A stretch of 64,000 nucleotides of DNA, taken from contig DASQDI010000068.1 of assembly GCA_035634255.1 (NCBI GenBank), forward strand, positions 40,471-104,470, read 5' to 3'. Made by a program: the position numbers and the translations under genes. Shown here in pieces: positions 42,338-50,181 of the stretch; within the stretch, counting starts at the first letter, position 1, and every line of letters begins with the position of its first letter. The notes under the pieces are model-generated. The model made no database searches and was not told where the DNA came from. It was given only the letters and a program-made list of their open reading frames with translations. This DNA is from DATLMR01 sp035634255. GTDB taxonomy: Bacteria; Acidobacteriota; Blastocatellia; UBA7656.

Positions 42338-42423
42338 AGGAAATCACGAGCCGCCGGCCTGCGGCGGGCCGGTGGGTCCGGTCGCAGAGCGGCGGCTCCT
42401 TTATTCGCTTTCGCGCGCTCCGG

Positions 42424-43281
42424 TTACTGAGCCAGCTTGACCGAGACTTTCGACGTCTCCACGACCGAGCCCCCGCGCGAGCGCGACACTCCGGGGGGGC
42501 CGGGCGATACGTTCGCCAAACGGCCTTCGAGCCGCGTCTCGGTCATGGCTTCGGTGATGCGGCTCGACGCGACATCGTAGACGAAGCGCGTCGAGCCCTC
42601 GCCTTTAGCGATGACGTTGACGTTGAGTGGCCCCGCGTCGGTCGTGAGTATCGACGCGCCGCTCTGGTCCAGGGTGATCGCGCCTTCGATTGAAGCGGTG
42701 TCGCCGAGGGACGACAGTTTATAGAGGACAGATGGGCTCTTCGAGATGTCGGCGAGGCTCTGCGAATAAAAGAAGCCGCGGGGGCCGGGCTTCCAGTCCT
42801 GCCCGACGCCGACTTCGCCTTTCGGGAGCCAGCCGCCGAGCGACAGCAGTATCTCGGCCAGCCCGACGCGCGCGGCCTCCTCGGGCATCGAGACCTTGAG
42901 CACCTCCCCGAATTCGTCGAGCGTCAGATCGACCTGTTTCCCCGCGAGCTTGCCAGCGAGGGTGGGCACCTCGACCCCGTTCACCAGCGTGCGCGCCGAG
43001 ATTGCTTCAATGACGGCTTCCTGATTGATCTGCCCGGCGGCGCGGGCTTCGACCGTGCGGACGAGGACCGTGGCGGACAGCTCTTTGCGGACTTTGTTGC
43101 TCAGCCCGTCGGGGCCTTGGGGAGTGACCGAAGTATCGACGGCCGCGGTTATGACGTACCGGGTCTCCTGCCCGGCCTTGTCGTTGAGCTTGAGCAGCAC
43201 GCGCCCGTCCTGCGCCGAGGCGCTTGCCCCGAGGCCGGATATGATAGCCATTACGAATGCGGTTCTGATCCTGTTAATCAT
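42424..43281 (-). CDS. Secreted protein of unknown function
   Basis: 285 residues; GAGGAGAGGG lies directly before ATG 43281. A signal peptide (TAFVMAIISGLGASASAQDG) is followed by a beta-rich region: LLKLNDKAGQETRYVITAAV, VDLTLDEFGEVLKVSMPEEA, GVGQDWKPGPRGFFYSQSL and STRFVYDVASSRITEAMTET. Repeated ~30-residue strands with polar turns suggest a periplasmic beta-sandwich, perhaps similar to DUF6263-type proteins, but I cannot assign a function. It lies 54 bp downstream of accA on the same strand. Confidence 0.65.
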   Translation of the reverse strand: MINRIRTAFVMAIISGLGASASAQDGRVLLKLNDKAGQETRYVITAAVDTSVTPQGPDGLSNKVRKELSATVLVRTVEARAAGQINQEAVIEAISARTLVNGVEVPTLAGKLAGKQVDLTLDEFGEVLKVSMPEEAARVGLAEILLSLGGWLPKGEVGVGQDWKPGPRGFFYSQSLADISKSPSVLYKLSSLGDTASIEGAITLDQSGASILTTDAGPLNVNVIAKGEGSTRFVYDVASSRITEAMTETRLEGRLANVSPGPPGVSRSRGGSVVETSKVSVKLAQ

Positions 43282-43334
43282 CCCTCTCCTCGTTGATTGG
43301 AGATTCTCTCCATTTAATCGCTACTGGTTGATCC

Positions 43335-44246
43335 CTACTGGCCCCCGCCGGTGTAATCGCCCATGACCCGGAACTTGTCGTAGCGAAGCGAGATCCGCTC
43401 GGAGTCCGGGAGGTCGGAGACCGAGGCGAGGGCCGAGGCGAGGTGCGCGCTCAGCAGGTCGCCCATCTTCTGGTGGTCCGCGTGCGCCCCCCCCCTCGGC
43501 TCGGGAACTATCTCGTCTATCAGGCCGAACTGTAGCAGGTCGGGCGCGGTCATCCGCAAGGCGCGCGCGGCCTGCTCCGCGTAGGTCGAGTCGCGCCAGA
43601 GTATCGAGGCGCAGCCTTCGGGCGTGATGACCGAGTAGACGGCGTTCTCAAGCATCAGTATCCTGTCCCCCACGCCGATGGCGAGCGCGCCGCCCGAGCC
43701 GCCTTCGCCCGTGACCGTGACTATGATCGGCACGCGCAGCTTGGCCATCTCGCGGAGGTTGAAGGCGATGGCCTCGGCCTGCCCGCGCTCCTCGGCGTCG
43801 ATGCCCGGATAGGCTCCGGGGGTGTCGATGAAGGTGAAGACGGGGCGGCGGAACTTCTCGGCCAGCTTCATCGCGCGGAGCGCTTTGCGGTAGCCTTCCG
43901 GTTTCGGCATGCCGAAATTGCGCTGCTGCCTCTGCTTCGTGGTGCGGCCCTTCTGGTGGCCTATGACCACGCAGGGCACGCCCTGGAACCTGGCGAGGCC
44001 CGCGATGATCGCCGGGTCGTCCCCGAAGCGGCGGTCGCCGTGCAGCTCCACGAAGTCCGTGAAGATCAGGTCGATATAATCGAGCGTGTACGGGCGGTCG
44101 GAATGGCGCGCGAGCTTGACGCGCTCCCACGCATTCGGCTCGGGCCTGTCGGCGGTCAGGTTCGACGCTTCGGACTCCTTCAGGCGGCGGCGAATCTCGT
44201 CCGTCGAATCGTCGCCGGTAGCTACCTTCATCTTCTTTTCGGCCAT
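43335..44246 (-). CDS. accA: Acetyl-CoA carboxylase carboxyltransferase subunit alpha
   Basis: 303 residues, slightly shorter than E. coli AccA (319). WERVKLARHSDRPYTLDYID, FVELHGDRRFGDDPAIIAGL, IGHQKGRTTKQRQQRNFGMP, FIDTPGAYPGIDAEERGQAE, TVTGEGGSGGALAIGVGDRI and SVITPEGCASILWRDSTYAE are all conserved AccA blocks. With AccD it moves carboxyl from carboxybiotin to acetyl-CoA, the first step of fatty-acid synthesis. accD, accB and accC are not in the window. It is divergent from icd across a 193-bp gap. No clear ribosome binding site precedes ATG 44246. Confidence 0.96.
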   Translation of the reverse strand: MAEKKMKVATGDDSTDEIRRRLKESEASNLTADRPEPNAWERVKLARHSDRPYTLDYIDLIFTDFVELHGDRRFGDDPAIIAGLARFQGVPCVVIGHQKGRTTKQRQQRNFGMPKPEGYRKALRAMKLAEKFRRPVFTFIDTPGAYPGIDAEERGQAEAIAFNLREMAKLRVPIIVTVTGEGGSGGALAIGVGDRILMLENAVYSVITPEGCASILWRDSTYAEQAARALRMTAPDLLQFGLIDEIVPEPRGGAHADHQKMGDLLSAHLASALASVSDLPDSERISLRYDKFRVMGDYTGGGQ

Positions 44247-44358
44247 AATTAAATAAGAACAGCGGTCGAGTCGTTAGCTTAAACCGGCCCGCCCTGAATG
44301 CGGCGGGCACGGGCGAAAGGCTATTTTAGATCAAACGCGCGCGCTTGGCACCCTCATC

Positions 44359-44388
44359 TTGACACCGCGCGCGCGCCGCTGATAAAGT
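44359..44388 (+). promoter_or_regulatory. Sigma-70 promoter of icd
   Basis: A perfect TTGACA (44359-44364), 18-bp GC-rich spacer and TAAAGT (44383-44388). Start codon 44440 follows, with AGGAGGT at 44424-44430. Confidence 0.68.
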
Positions 44389-44439
44389 CGCCACTCGCGC
44401 AGCCACCATCTCTCGCACCATACAGGAGGTCCGAACCGC

Positions 44440-45825
44440 ATGGCGACGTTCAATGGTATAGAAGTTCCATCCGAGGGTCAAAAGATAACCGTGGATGGAG
44501 CGAAGCTGGTCGTCCCCGACAGGCCCGTCATCCCCTTCATAGAGGGCGACGGCACCGGGCGCGACATCTGGGCCGCCTCGCGGAGGGTCTTCGACGCGGC
44601 GGTCGAGAAAGCTTACAGGGGGAGCCGCCGCGTGGTCTGGTACGAGATATTCGCCGGGGAGAAGGCCTTCAATAAATTCGGCGAATGGCTGACGGACGAT
44701 TCCGTAAAGGCTATAGCCGAATACGTGGTCGCGATCAAAGGCCCGCTCACCACCCCCGTCGGCGGGGGCATCCGCAGCCTCAACGTCACGCTCCGGCAGG
44801 TGCTCGACCTATACGCCTGCGTGCGGCCGGTCCGCTACTTCAACGGGGTGCCGTCGCCGGTCAGGCACCCGGAGAACGTCGACGTGGTCATCTTCCGCGA
44901 AAACACCGAGGACGTTTACGCGGGCGTAGAATTCGTCTCCGGCAGCGAGCGCGCTCTGGAACTGCTCTCCCTGCTCAACGACAAGTTCGGCTACAGGGTC
45001 CGCACGGACAGCGGCATAGGCATCAAGCCCATCTCGCCCACGGGGACCAAGCGGCTCGTCAGGCGCGCGATCCGCTACGCGCTCGATTTCAACCGCCCTT
45101 CGGTCACGCTCGTCCACAAGGGGAACATCATGAAGGTCACCGAGGGCGCCTTCCGCGACTGGGGCTACGAGCTCGCGCGCGAAGAGTTCAGGGGCGACGT
45201 AGTGACCGAGCGCGAGACATGGATCCTCGACAACCGCGAGAAGAACCCCTCGATCACCGAGGAAGAGAACGCGCGCGCCATCGAGCCGGGCTTCGACCAG
45301 ATGTCGCCTACGCAGCGCGAGGCCCTGGTCGAAGAGATACGGCGGACGCTCGGCACCATCGGGGAGTCGCACGGCAATGGCGAGTGGAAGAGGAAGCTGC
45401 TCGTGAAGGACCGGATCGCCGACTCGATGTTCCAGCAGATCCTCATCCGGCCCGACGAGTACTCCGTCGTCGCCACGCCGAACCTGAACGGCGATTACAT
45501 ATCCGACGCGGCGGCGGCCCAGGTGGGCGGCCTGGGAATGGCTCCGGGAGCCAATATCGGGGACGGGGCGGCGGTCTTCGAGGCCACGCACGGCACCGCG
45601 CCCAAGTACGCCGACAAGGACGTCATCAACCCATCTTCGGTGATCCTGTCGGGCGTCATGATGTTCGAGCACATGGGCTGGCGCGAGGTGTCCCAGAGCA
45701 TCGTAGACGCGCTCACGAAGACCGTCGGGCAGAAGCGCGTGACCTACGACCTGCACCGACAGATGGAGGGCGCGACCAAGCTCAGGACGAGCGAGTTCGC
45801 CTCCGCCATCATCGAGAACATGTAG
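44440..45825 (+). CDS. icd: NADP-dependent isocitrate dehydrogenase
   Basis: 461 residues from ATG 44440. VIPFIEGDGTGRDIWAASRR, VAIKGPLTTPVGGGIRSLNV (phosphorylatable-Ser region in E. coli IcdA), FRENTEDVYAGVEFVSGSE, VTLVHKGNIMKVTEGAFRDW and TPNLNGDYISDAAAAQVGGL are conserved. ATHGTAPKYADKDVINPSSV carries the NADP-selective Lys/Tyr pattern. A stretch of about 45 extra residues (about 270-315, PSITEEENARAIEPGFDQMS) enlarges the protein relative to E. coli (416), as in cyanobacterial-type enzymes. It catalyses the oxidative decarboxylation of isocitrate in the TCA cycle; mdh lies 14 kb downstream, not cotranscribed. Confidence 0.95.
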   Translation: MATFNGIEVPSEGQKITVDGAKLVVPDRPVIPFIEGDGTGRDIWAASRRVFDAAVEKAYRGSRRVVWYEIFAGEKAFNKFGEWLTDDSVKAIAEYVVAIKGPLTTPVGGGIRSLNVTLRQVLDLYACVRPVRYFNGVPSPVRHPENVDVVIFRENTEDVYAGVEFVSGSERALELLSLLNDKFGYRVRTDSGIGIKPISPTGTKRLVRRAIRYALDFNRPSVTLVHKGNIMKVTEGAFRDWGYELAREEFRGDVVTERETWILDNREKNPSITEEENARAIEPGFDQMSPTQREALVEEIRRTLGTIGESHGNGEWKRKLLVKDRIADSMFQQILIRPDEYSVVATPNLNGDYISDAAAAQVGGLGMAPGANIGDGAAVFEATHGTAPKYADKDVINPSSVILSGVMMFEHMGWREVSQSIVDALTKTVGQKRVTYDLHRQMEGATKLRTSEFASAIIENM

Positions 45826-45892
45826 AAGGGCCGATTGCGGGGGCCGCTCCCGCAACGCCCGCCTCGTTCGATCATTTATTCAAATCTTTCAT

Positions 45893-45920
45893 TTTTCATT
45901 GCACCCCCGGCTTTTATAAT
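45893..45920 (+). promoter_or_regulatory. Promoter of the esterase-like TPR gene
   Basis: A perfect TATAAT (45915-45920) with TTTTCA (45893-45898) 16 bp upstream, 28 bp before ATG 45948, in an AT-rich stretch. Confidence 0.55.
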
Positions 45921-45947
45921 CGTTCATGCCTGAGCGAGGGTACGATT

Positions 45948-47354
45948 ATGAAAAGCATCTGTGCGGTCTTCATCATTCTATTAGCGGGCGTTGCGGCGCG
46001 CGGCGGGCAGGCGGAAGATTTCCCCAGGGGCCGCGTCATTGAAAAGGTCCCCTGCAAGTCCGACCCGAAGCTGAGCTACACGCTCTACCTGCCGTCGAAT
46101 TACACGCCGGAAAGAAGGTGGCCCGTGCTCTACTGCTTCGACCCGGCGGCGCGCGGCTCCCGGCCGGTGGAGCGGTTCAAAGACGCGGCCGAAAAATACG
46201 GCTACATAGTCGCGGGCTCGAACGATTCGCGCAACGGCCCGAGCCAGCCGGTCGTCACCCTCATCGCGGCCATGTGGGACGACACGCAGGCGCGGTTCGC
46301 GATTGACAAGAGGCGCATCTACACGGCGGGCCATTCGGGGGGCGCGCGCGTGGCCATGCGCGCGGGCCTGATGTGCAAGTCCTGCGTGGCCGGAGTCATC
46401 GCCTGCGGGGCGGGCTTCCCGCCGGACATCCCGCCCTCCGCCTCCACGTCCTTCGCCGTTTACGGGGTGCTCGGCATCGACGATTTCAACTTTCCCGAGA
46501 TGAGAAGACTCGACGAGACGCTCGACGGGCTCGGCATCCCGCACCGCGTGGAGACGTTCGAGGGCCCGCACCAGTGGGCTCCGAGCGACGCCTGCACGGA
46601 AGCCATAGAGTGGATGGAAGTCCAGGCCATGAAGTCGGGCAGGCGCGAAAAGGATTCGAAGCTGATCGCCGACTTGTTCGCGAAGAGGGACGCGAAGGCG
46701 CGCGGCTTCGAAGAAGCCGGGAGGCCCTACGATTCATACCGCGCTTACGCGGCGATTGCCGAAGACTTCAAGGGGCTGATCGACGTGAGCGCGGTCGAAC
46801 TGAAGGCCGCGCGGCTGAAGGACTCGAAAGAAGTTAAACAGGGCGCGAAGGACGAGAAAGAGCAGATCAGAAAACAGCTCAAATACTCGGAAGATATCAA
46901 GGCCATCGGGAGCAGGTTTCTGAGCCCCGAGGAGCGCGGGGACGCCGTCCTTGAGCTGAGGAGGATCGCGTCGGATTTGCAGAAGAGGTCCAAAGTACCG
47001 GAAGACACGGGGGACCGGAGGCTCGCGCGCCGCACCCTGCATCAGGTGAACGCGGAGCTTTATGAATCGGCCCTCTACCTCTACCGGAACCAGCCGGAGC
47101 TGATGGTGGTGAATCTCGAAGTCGCTTCCGAGATCACCCCTTATCCTTACGTGTTTTACGAACTCGCCTGCGCCTACTCGCTCAAAGGCGACAGGAAGAA
47201 GGCCATCGAGACGTTGAAGAAGAGCCTCGATAAAGGCTTCAAAGACATCGCGAGAATAGAGAGCGACGAGAGGCTCGACGCAATTCGCCAGGACCCGGAA
47301 TACAGGAAATTGATCGAGAAGTGGTCGGGGACCGGAGGCCGGGGGCCGGGGTAA
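45948..47354 (+). CDS. Exported alpha/beta-hydrolase (PHB depolymerase/esterase-like) with C-terminal TPR
   Basis: 468 residues from ATG 45948 with a signal peptide (MKSICAVFIILLAGVAARG). TLYLPSNYTPERRWPVLYCF is the typical start of feruloyl-esterase/PHB-depolymerase folds. IYTAGHSGGARVAMRAGLM gives the nucleophile Ser in GHSGG, and GPHQWAPSDACTEAIEWM supplies the catalytic His. Residues about 230-380 are helical linker; about 390-460 is a TPR end (YELACAYSLKGDRKKAIETL, then DERLDAIRQDPEYRKLIEKW). The final residues SGTGGRGPG come from the left arm of repeat copy D, so the native C-terminus was altered. Substrate unknown. Confidence 0.75.
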   Translation: MKSICAVFIILLAGVAARGGQAEDFPRGRVIEKVPCKSDPKLSYTLYLPSNYTPERRWPVLYCFDPAARGSRPVERFKDAAEKYGYIVAGSNDSRNGPSQPVVTLIAAMWDDTQARFAIDKRRIYTAGHSGGARVAMRAGLMCKSCVAGVIACGAGFPPDIPPSASTSFAVYGVLGIDDFNFPEMRRLDETLDGLGIPHRVETFEGPHQWAPSDACTEAIEWMEVQAMKSGRREKDSKLIADLFAKRDAKARGFEEAGRPYDSYRAYAAIAEDFKGLIDVSAVELKAARLKDSKEVKQGAKDEKEQIRKQLKYSEDIKAIGSRFLSPEERGDAVLELRRIASDLQKRSKVPEDTGDRRLARRTLHQVNAELYESALYLYRNQPELMVVNLEVASEITPYPYVFYELACAYSLKGDRKKAIETLKKSLDKGFKDIARIESDERLDAIRQDPEYRKLIEKWSGTGGRGPG

Positions 47355-47424
47355 GAAAGAGAGCCTCAAAAAGTCAAATCATGCGCGCCCGTCCTCCTTC
47401 CTGGCCCCTGGCTCCTGACCCCTG
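47323..47424. repeat. Dispersed inverted-repeat element, copy D (short)
   Basis: The left arm (about 47323-47351, inside the preceding gene's last codons) and right arm (CTGGCCCCTGGCTCCTGACC, 47401-47420) are imperfect reverse complements. In a 21-base comparison all seven mismatches are G/A transitions. The AT-rich centre of copies A-C is absent and replaced by about 45 bp of other sequence. Confidence 0.55.
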
Positions 47425-47425
47425 A

Positions 47426-47452
47426 TGTAACCTTTCCGGCTGCTTAAACGTG
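47426..47452 (+). promoter_or_regulatory. Candidate ECF41-type promoter
   Basis: TGTAACC (47426-47432), exactly 16 bp, then CGTG (47449-47452). The published ECF41 target pattern is about TGTCACA-N16-CGTC. It lies 55 bp before the FAD oxidoreductase gene that precedes an ECF41-like sigma factor, and two bases after repeat copy D. Confidence 0.5.
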
Positions 47453-47507
47453 TTGTAGTCAGAACCGGCTGAATGCCGGGATCAATGCGTGAAAGGAGCC
47501 GATAGTT

Positions 47508-48857
47508 ATGCAATCATTTCTGCCTCAGGACGACGCGATTATCGTGGGGGGCGGTCTGGCCGGCCTCGCCACGGCGATTTTATTGACCAGACAGGGGAAA
47601 AGGGTGCGCCTCTTCGAGCAGGCGCACGAGCTGGGAGGCCGCGCGCGGACCAGCGCCCGCGAGGGCTTTCTCCTGAACCTCGGCCCGCACGCTCTCTACA
47701 GGGGGGGCGAAGCGATGGCCCTCCTGAAAGAACTCGGGGTCGAGCCGAGGGGCTCGACGCCTCCGGTCTCGGGGGCCTTCGCCATCAACAAGGGCGTGAA
47801 GCATACGTTCCCCGCGGGATTCACTTCGATGCTCTCCACGGGCATGTTCGGCCTCGCCGAAAAGATCGAAGCGGCGCGGCTGCTCGCGTCGCTCGGCAAG
47901 CTCGACGGCGAGCCCGTGATGAACACCAGCGTGCGCGAGTGGCTGGACGGCAACCTGGCGCACGAGGGCGTTAGAGATTTTCTGCTCGCCCTCTTCCGCG
48001 TGACCTCTTACGCCAACGACCCCGAGCGCATGAGCGCGGGGGCCGCCATCGAGCAGATGAAGAGGGCCTTCGCGAGCGGAGTCATGTACCTCGACGGAGG
48101 GTGGCAGAGCCTCATCGATGGCCTCCGCGAGACCGCGAGGGCCGAGGGCGTGACTATCGAGGCCGGGACCAAGGTCGAGGCAATCGAGCGCGGCTTGTCG
48201 GGAGAAGTCAGGTCCGTGCGCCTGCCGGATGGGCGGACTTATCAGGCCCCGGCGGTAGTCGTCGCCGCGAGCCCCGGGGTCGCCGCCTCGCTCGTTGAGA
48301 ACTCTCACCAGACATCTCTCCGGAGGTGGGCCGACGAGCTTGTGCCGATCAAAGCCGCCTGCCTCGACGTTGCGCTCCGCCACCTGCCGCGCCCGAAGGC
48401 CACCTTCGCGCTCGGCATCGACGAGCCCTTCTACCTGTCGGTGCATTCGGCGTCCGCGAAGCTCGCGCCCGAGGGGGGGGCGATGATTCACCTCGCGAAG
48501 TACAGGCCGACGAATGACCGGGAGCCGGCCGAACAGATCGAGCGCAAGCTTGAAGGCATGCTCGATCAGGTGCAGCCGGGGTGGAGGGACGCGGTCGTGT
48601 ACCGGAGGTTCCTGCCTGATATGATCGTGGCGCATGCCCTGCCGTCCGCCGCGCTCGGGGGCTTGAAGGGGAGGCCCGAGTCGCCCGTGCGAGACGTGCC
48701 GGGACTCTTCGTCGCGGGGGATTGGGTCGGCCCCGAAGGGATGCTCGCCGACGCCAGCCTCGCGAGCGCGAAGCAGGCGGCGACCGCGATCTCGGGTCAT
48801 GAGATTTCAGGAGACCGGCTCATCTCTTCCGCGACTTCTTTCGCGAGCCGGGTATGA
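47508..48857 (+). CDS. FAD-dependent amine-oxidase/phytoene-desaturase-like oxidoreductase
   Basis: 449 residues; AAAGGAG precedes ATG 47508. AIIVGGGLAGLATAILLTRQ, then GKRVRLFEQAHELGGRART, is the dinucleotide-binding motif with its GGR extension. GVMYLDGGWQSLIDGLRETA and VVVAASPGVAASLVE are typical of the CrtI/protoporphyrinogen-oxidase-like superfamily. The C-terminal FAD contact is GLFVAGDWVGPEGMLADASL. No other carotenoid gene is nearby, so the substrate is open. It is followed at 22 bp by an ECF41-type sigma gene and preceded by a promoter of matching type, which suggests it is the main target of that sigma factor. Confidence 0.85.
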   Translation: MQSFLPQDDAIIVGGGLAGLATAILLTRQGKRVRLFEQAHELGGRARTSAREGFLLNLGPHALYRGGEAMALLKELGVEPRGSTPPVSGAFAINKGVKHTFPAGFTSMLSTGMFGLAEKIEAARLLASLGKLDGEPVMNTSVREWLDGNLAHEGVRDFLLALFRVTSYANDPERMSAGAAIEQMKRAFASGVMYLDGGWQSLIDGLRETARAEGVTIEAGTKVEAIERGLSGEVRSVRLPDGRTYQAPAVVVAASPGVAASLVENSHQTSLRRWADELVPIKAACLDVALRHLPRPKATFALGIDEPFYLSVHSASAKLAPEGGAMIHLAKYRPTNDREPAEQIERKLEGMLDQVQPGWRDAVVYRRFLPDMIVAHALPSAALGGLKGRPESPVRDVPGLFVAGDWVGPEGMLADASLASAKQAATAISGHEISGDRLISSATSFASRV

Positions 48858-48879
48858 ATGTTGATGGGTCGAGAGTGAG

Positions 48880-49806
48880 ATGAGCGTATCAGCGAAAGCA
48901 TACGAAGACGACCGGAGGCTGCTGTGGGGGCTCTGCTACCGGATGACCGGAAACGCCTCGGACGCGGAGGACCTCGTGCAGGAGACCTTCGTCCGCGCCC
49001 TTGAGAAACCTCCGCGCCGGCTGGACGAGCCCCTGCGCCCGTGGCTCGTGCGGGTGGCGATGAACCTGAGCCGCGACCACCTGCGGAGGCGGAAGGTGAG
49101 GGGGTACGCGGGCGAGTGGCTCCCGTCCCCGGTCTCGACGGGCGAAGAGAGCCTCGCCTCTTACGAGCCGCCCGCGCCCTCGTCCGACTCCCCGGCCACG
49201 CGTTACGACATGGTCGAGAGCGTGTCGTTCGCCTTCCTGCTCGCGCTCGAAGCGCTCACGCCGTCGCAGAGGGCCGTGCTGATACTGCGCGACGTGTTCG
49301 ACTACTCGACCCAGGAGACGGCCGAGGCCCTCGGCGTCAGCGAAGCGAGCGTTAAGGTTATGCTCCACCGCGCGCGCCGTCGCATGCGGGATTACGAGGG
49401 CGCGCGGATCGCGCCCGTCGCCAGCGCGGGGGCGGGGACCCGGAGGGCCATCGACCAGTTCCTCTATTGCCTCAGGACGGGCGACTCGGAGGCGCTCGAA
49501 AGGCTGCTGGCCGAAGACGTGGTCAGCCTCTCCGACGGGGGCGGCGAAGTGGCCGCGGCCATGCGGCCGGTGCGCGGGCGCGGCAAGGTCATGCGGCTGA
49601 TCAAGGGCCTCGCGAAGAAAGGCGAAGGGAGGTCGCGAATCTCCTTCCGAACCCTCAACGGGCTGCCCGCGCTCGTGGTCGAGACGGGGCTGGCGCAGGC
49701 AGGCTTCGCGTCACGCTTCACCCTGCACTTCGACGTGGACCGCGATGGCCGCATCCGCGGGCTCTTCACGGTGCTGGCCCCGCGCAAGCTCTCCGCCCTC
49801 CCCTGA
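48880..49806 (+). CDS. ECF41-type sigma factor with C-terminal SnoaL-like domain
   Basis: 308 residues. Sigma region 2 is LCYRMTGNASDAEDLVQETF; region 4 is LEALTPSQRAVLILRDVFDY and TAEALGVSEASVKVMLHRAR. The ECF41 hallmarks are in place: EWLPSPVSTGEE (WLPEP-type linker motif) between regions 2 and 4, and a C-terminal SnoaL_2-like extension of about 110 residues (AIDQFLYCLRTGDSEALERL) with SDGGGEVAAA (the DGGGR-type motif). In ECF41 factors this extension both activates and restrains the sigma, replacing an anti-sigma factor; none is encoded here. Genes of this group usually sit beside an oxidoreductase or decarboxylase and autoregulate, as the upstream FAD gene suggests. Confidence 0.88.
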   Translation: MSVSAKAYEDDRRLLWGLCYRMTGNASDAEDLVQETFVRALEKPPRRLDEPLRPWLVRVAMNLSRDHLRRRKVRGYAGEWLPSPVSTGEESLASYEPPAPSSDSPATRYDMVESVSFAFLLALEALTPSQRAVLILRDVFDYSTQETAEALGVSEASVKVMLHRARRRMRDYEGARIAPVASAGAGTRRAIDQFLYCLRTGDSEALERLLAEDVVSLSDGGGEVAAAMRPVRGRGKVMRLIKGLAKKGEGRSRISFRTLNGLPALVVETGLAQAGFASRFTLHFDVDRDGRIRGLFTVLAPRKLSALP

Positions 49807-49828
49807 CATTCAATCAAGACCCGTCTGC

Positions 49829-49848
49829 GGGGCGCCGCCCGGCGCCCC
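49829..49848 (+). terminator. GC-rich hairpin after the sigma factor gene
   Basis: A perfect 9-bp stem GGGGCGCCG/CGGCGCCCC with a two-base spacer (effectively 8 bp with a 4-base loop), 23 bp after the stop. There is no T-run. Confidence 0.5.
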
Positions 49849-49892
49849 TCCTCTCCGCCGGATAAAAAAATACTTGAGCCATACGCACTGCT

Positions 49893-49908
49893 TGTGATAT
49901 AGATCACG
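49893..49908. promoter_or_regulatory. Crp/FNR-family binding-site candidate
   Basis: TGTGATATAGATCACG matches the Crp consensus TGTGA-N6-TCACA at nine of ten defined positions. It lies 274 bp before the M36 peptidase start, in a gap of 375 bp (49807-50181) that otherwise shows no convincing gene. A CATTAT -10-like element at 49941-49946 lies downstream. The remaining ~230 bp would be a long 5' leader; no known riboswitch was recognised in it. Confidence 0.5.
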
Positions 49909-50181
49909 GCGCGTTGTTAAGGTGGAGCCACAACGCACCGCATTATCACTCCTCACCGAGTAAAAGACACATAAGGAGATGCAGTAGCCTGTGGGCGTAT
50001 TGTCCGTCGGGCACTCGTTCAAGGGGATATTCAGGACGGGTGTCAGTTCGAGCCCCACGACCCTCCGCAGCGAGCGCAGCATAAAAAGAAAGACCAGGGA
50101 ACAAGGCTGATTGTCGGGGAGGGCAAGCAGGGGCGATCTCGTATAAGTTCCGCCACTTCAGATTAAAAGGAGAGAAACCAC

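Noticed and set aside
49810..50082. 90-codon minus-strand open frame upstream of the M36 peptidase
   Set aside because: It covers the Crp-like site and the likely leader of the peptidase, has no ribosome binding site and no recognisable domain.
49909..50165. Possible c-di-GMP or cobalamin riboswitch in the long leader of the M36 peptidase
   Set aside because: Short partial matches only; conserved core sequences are missing.
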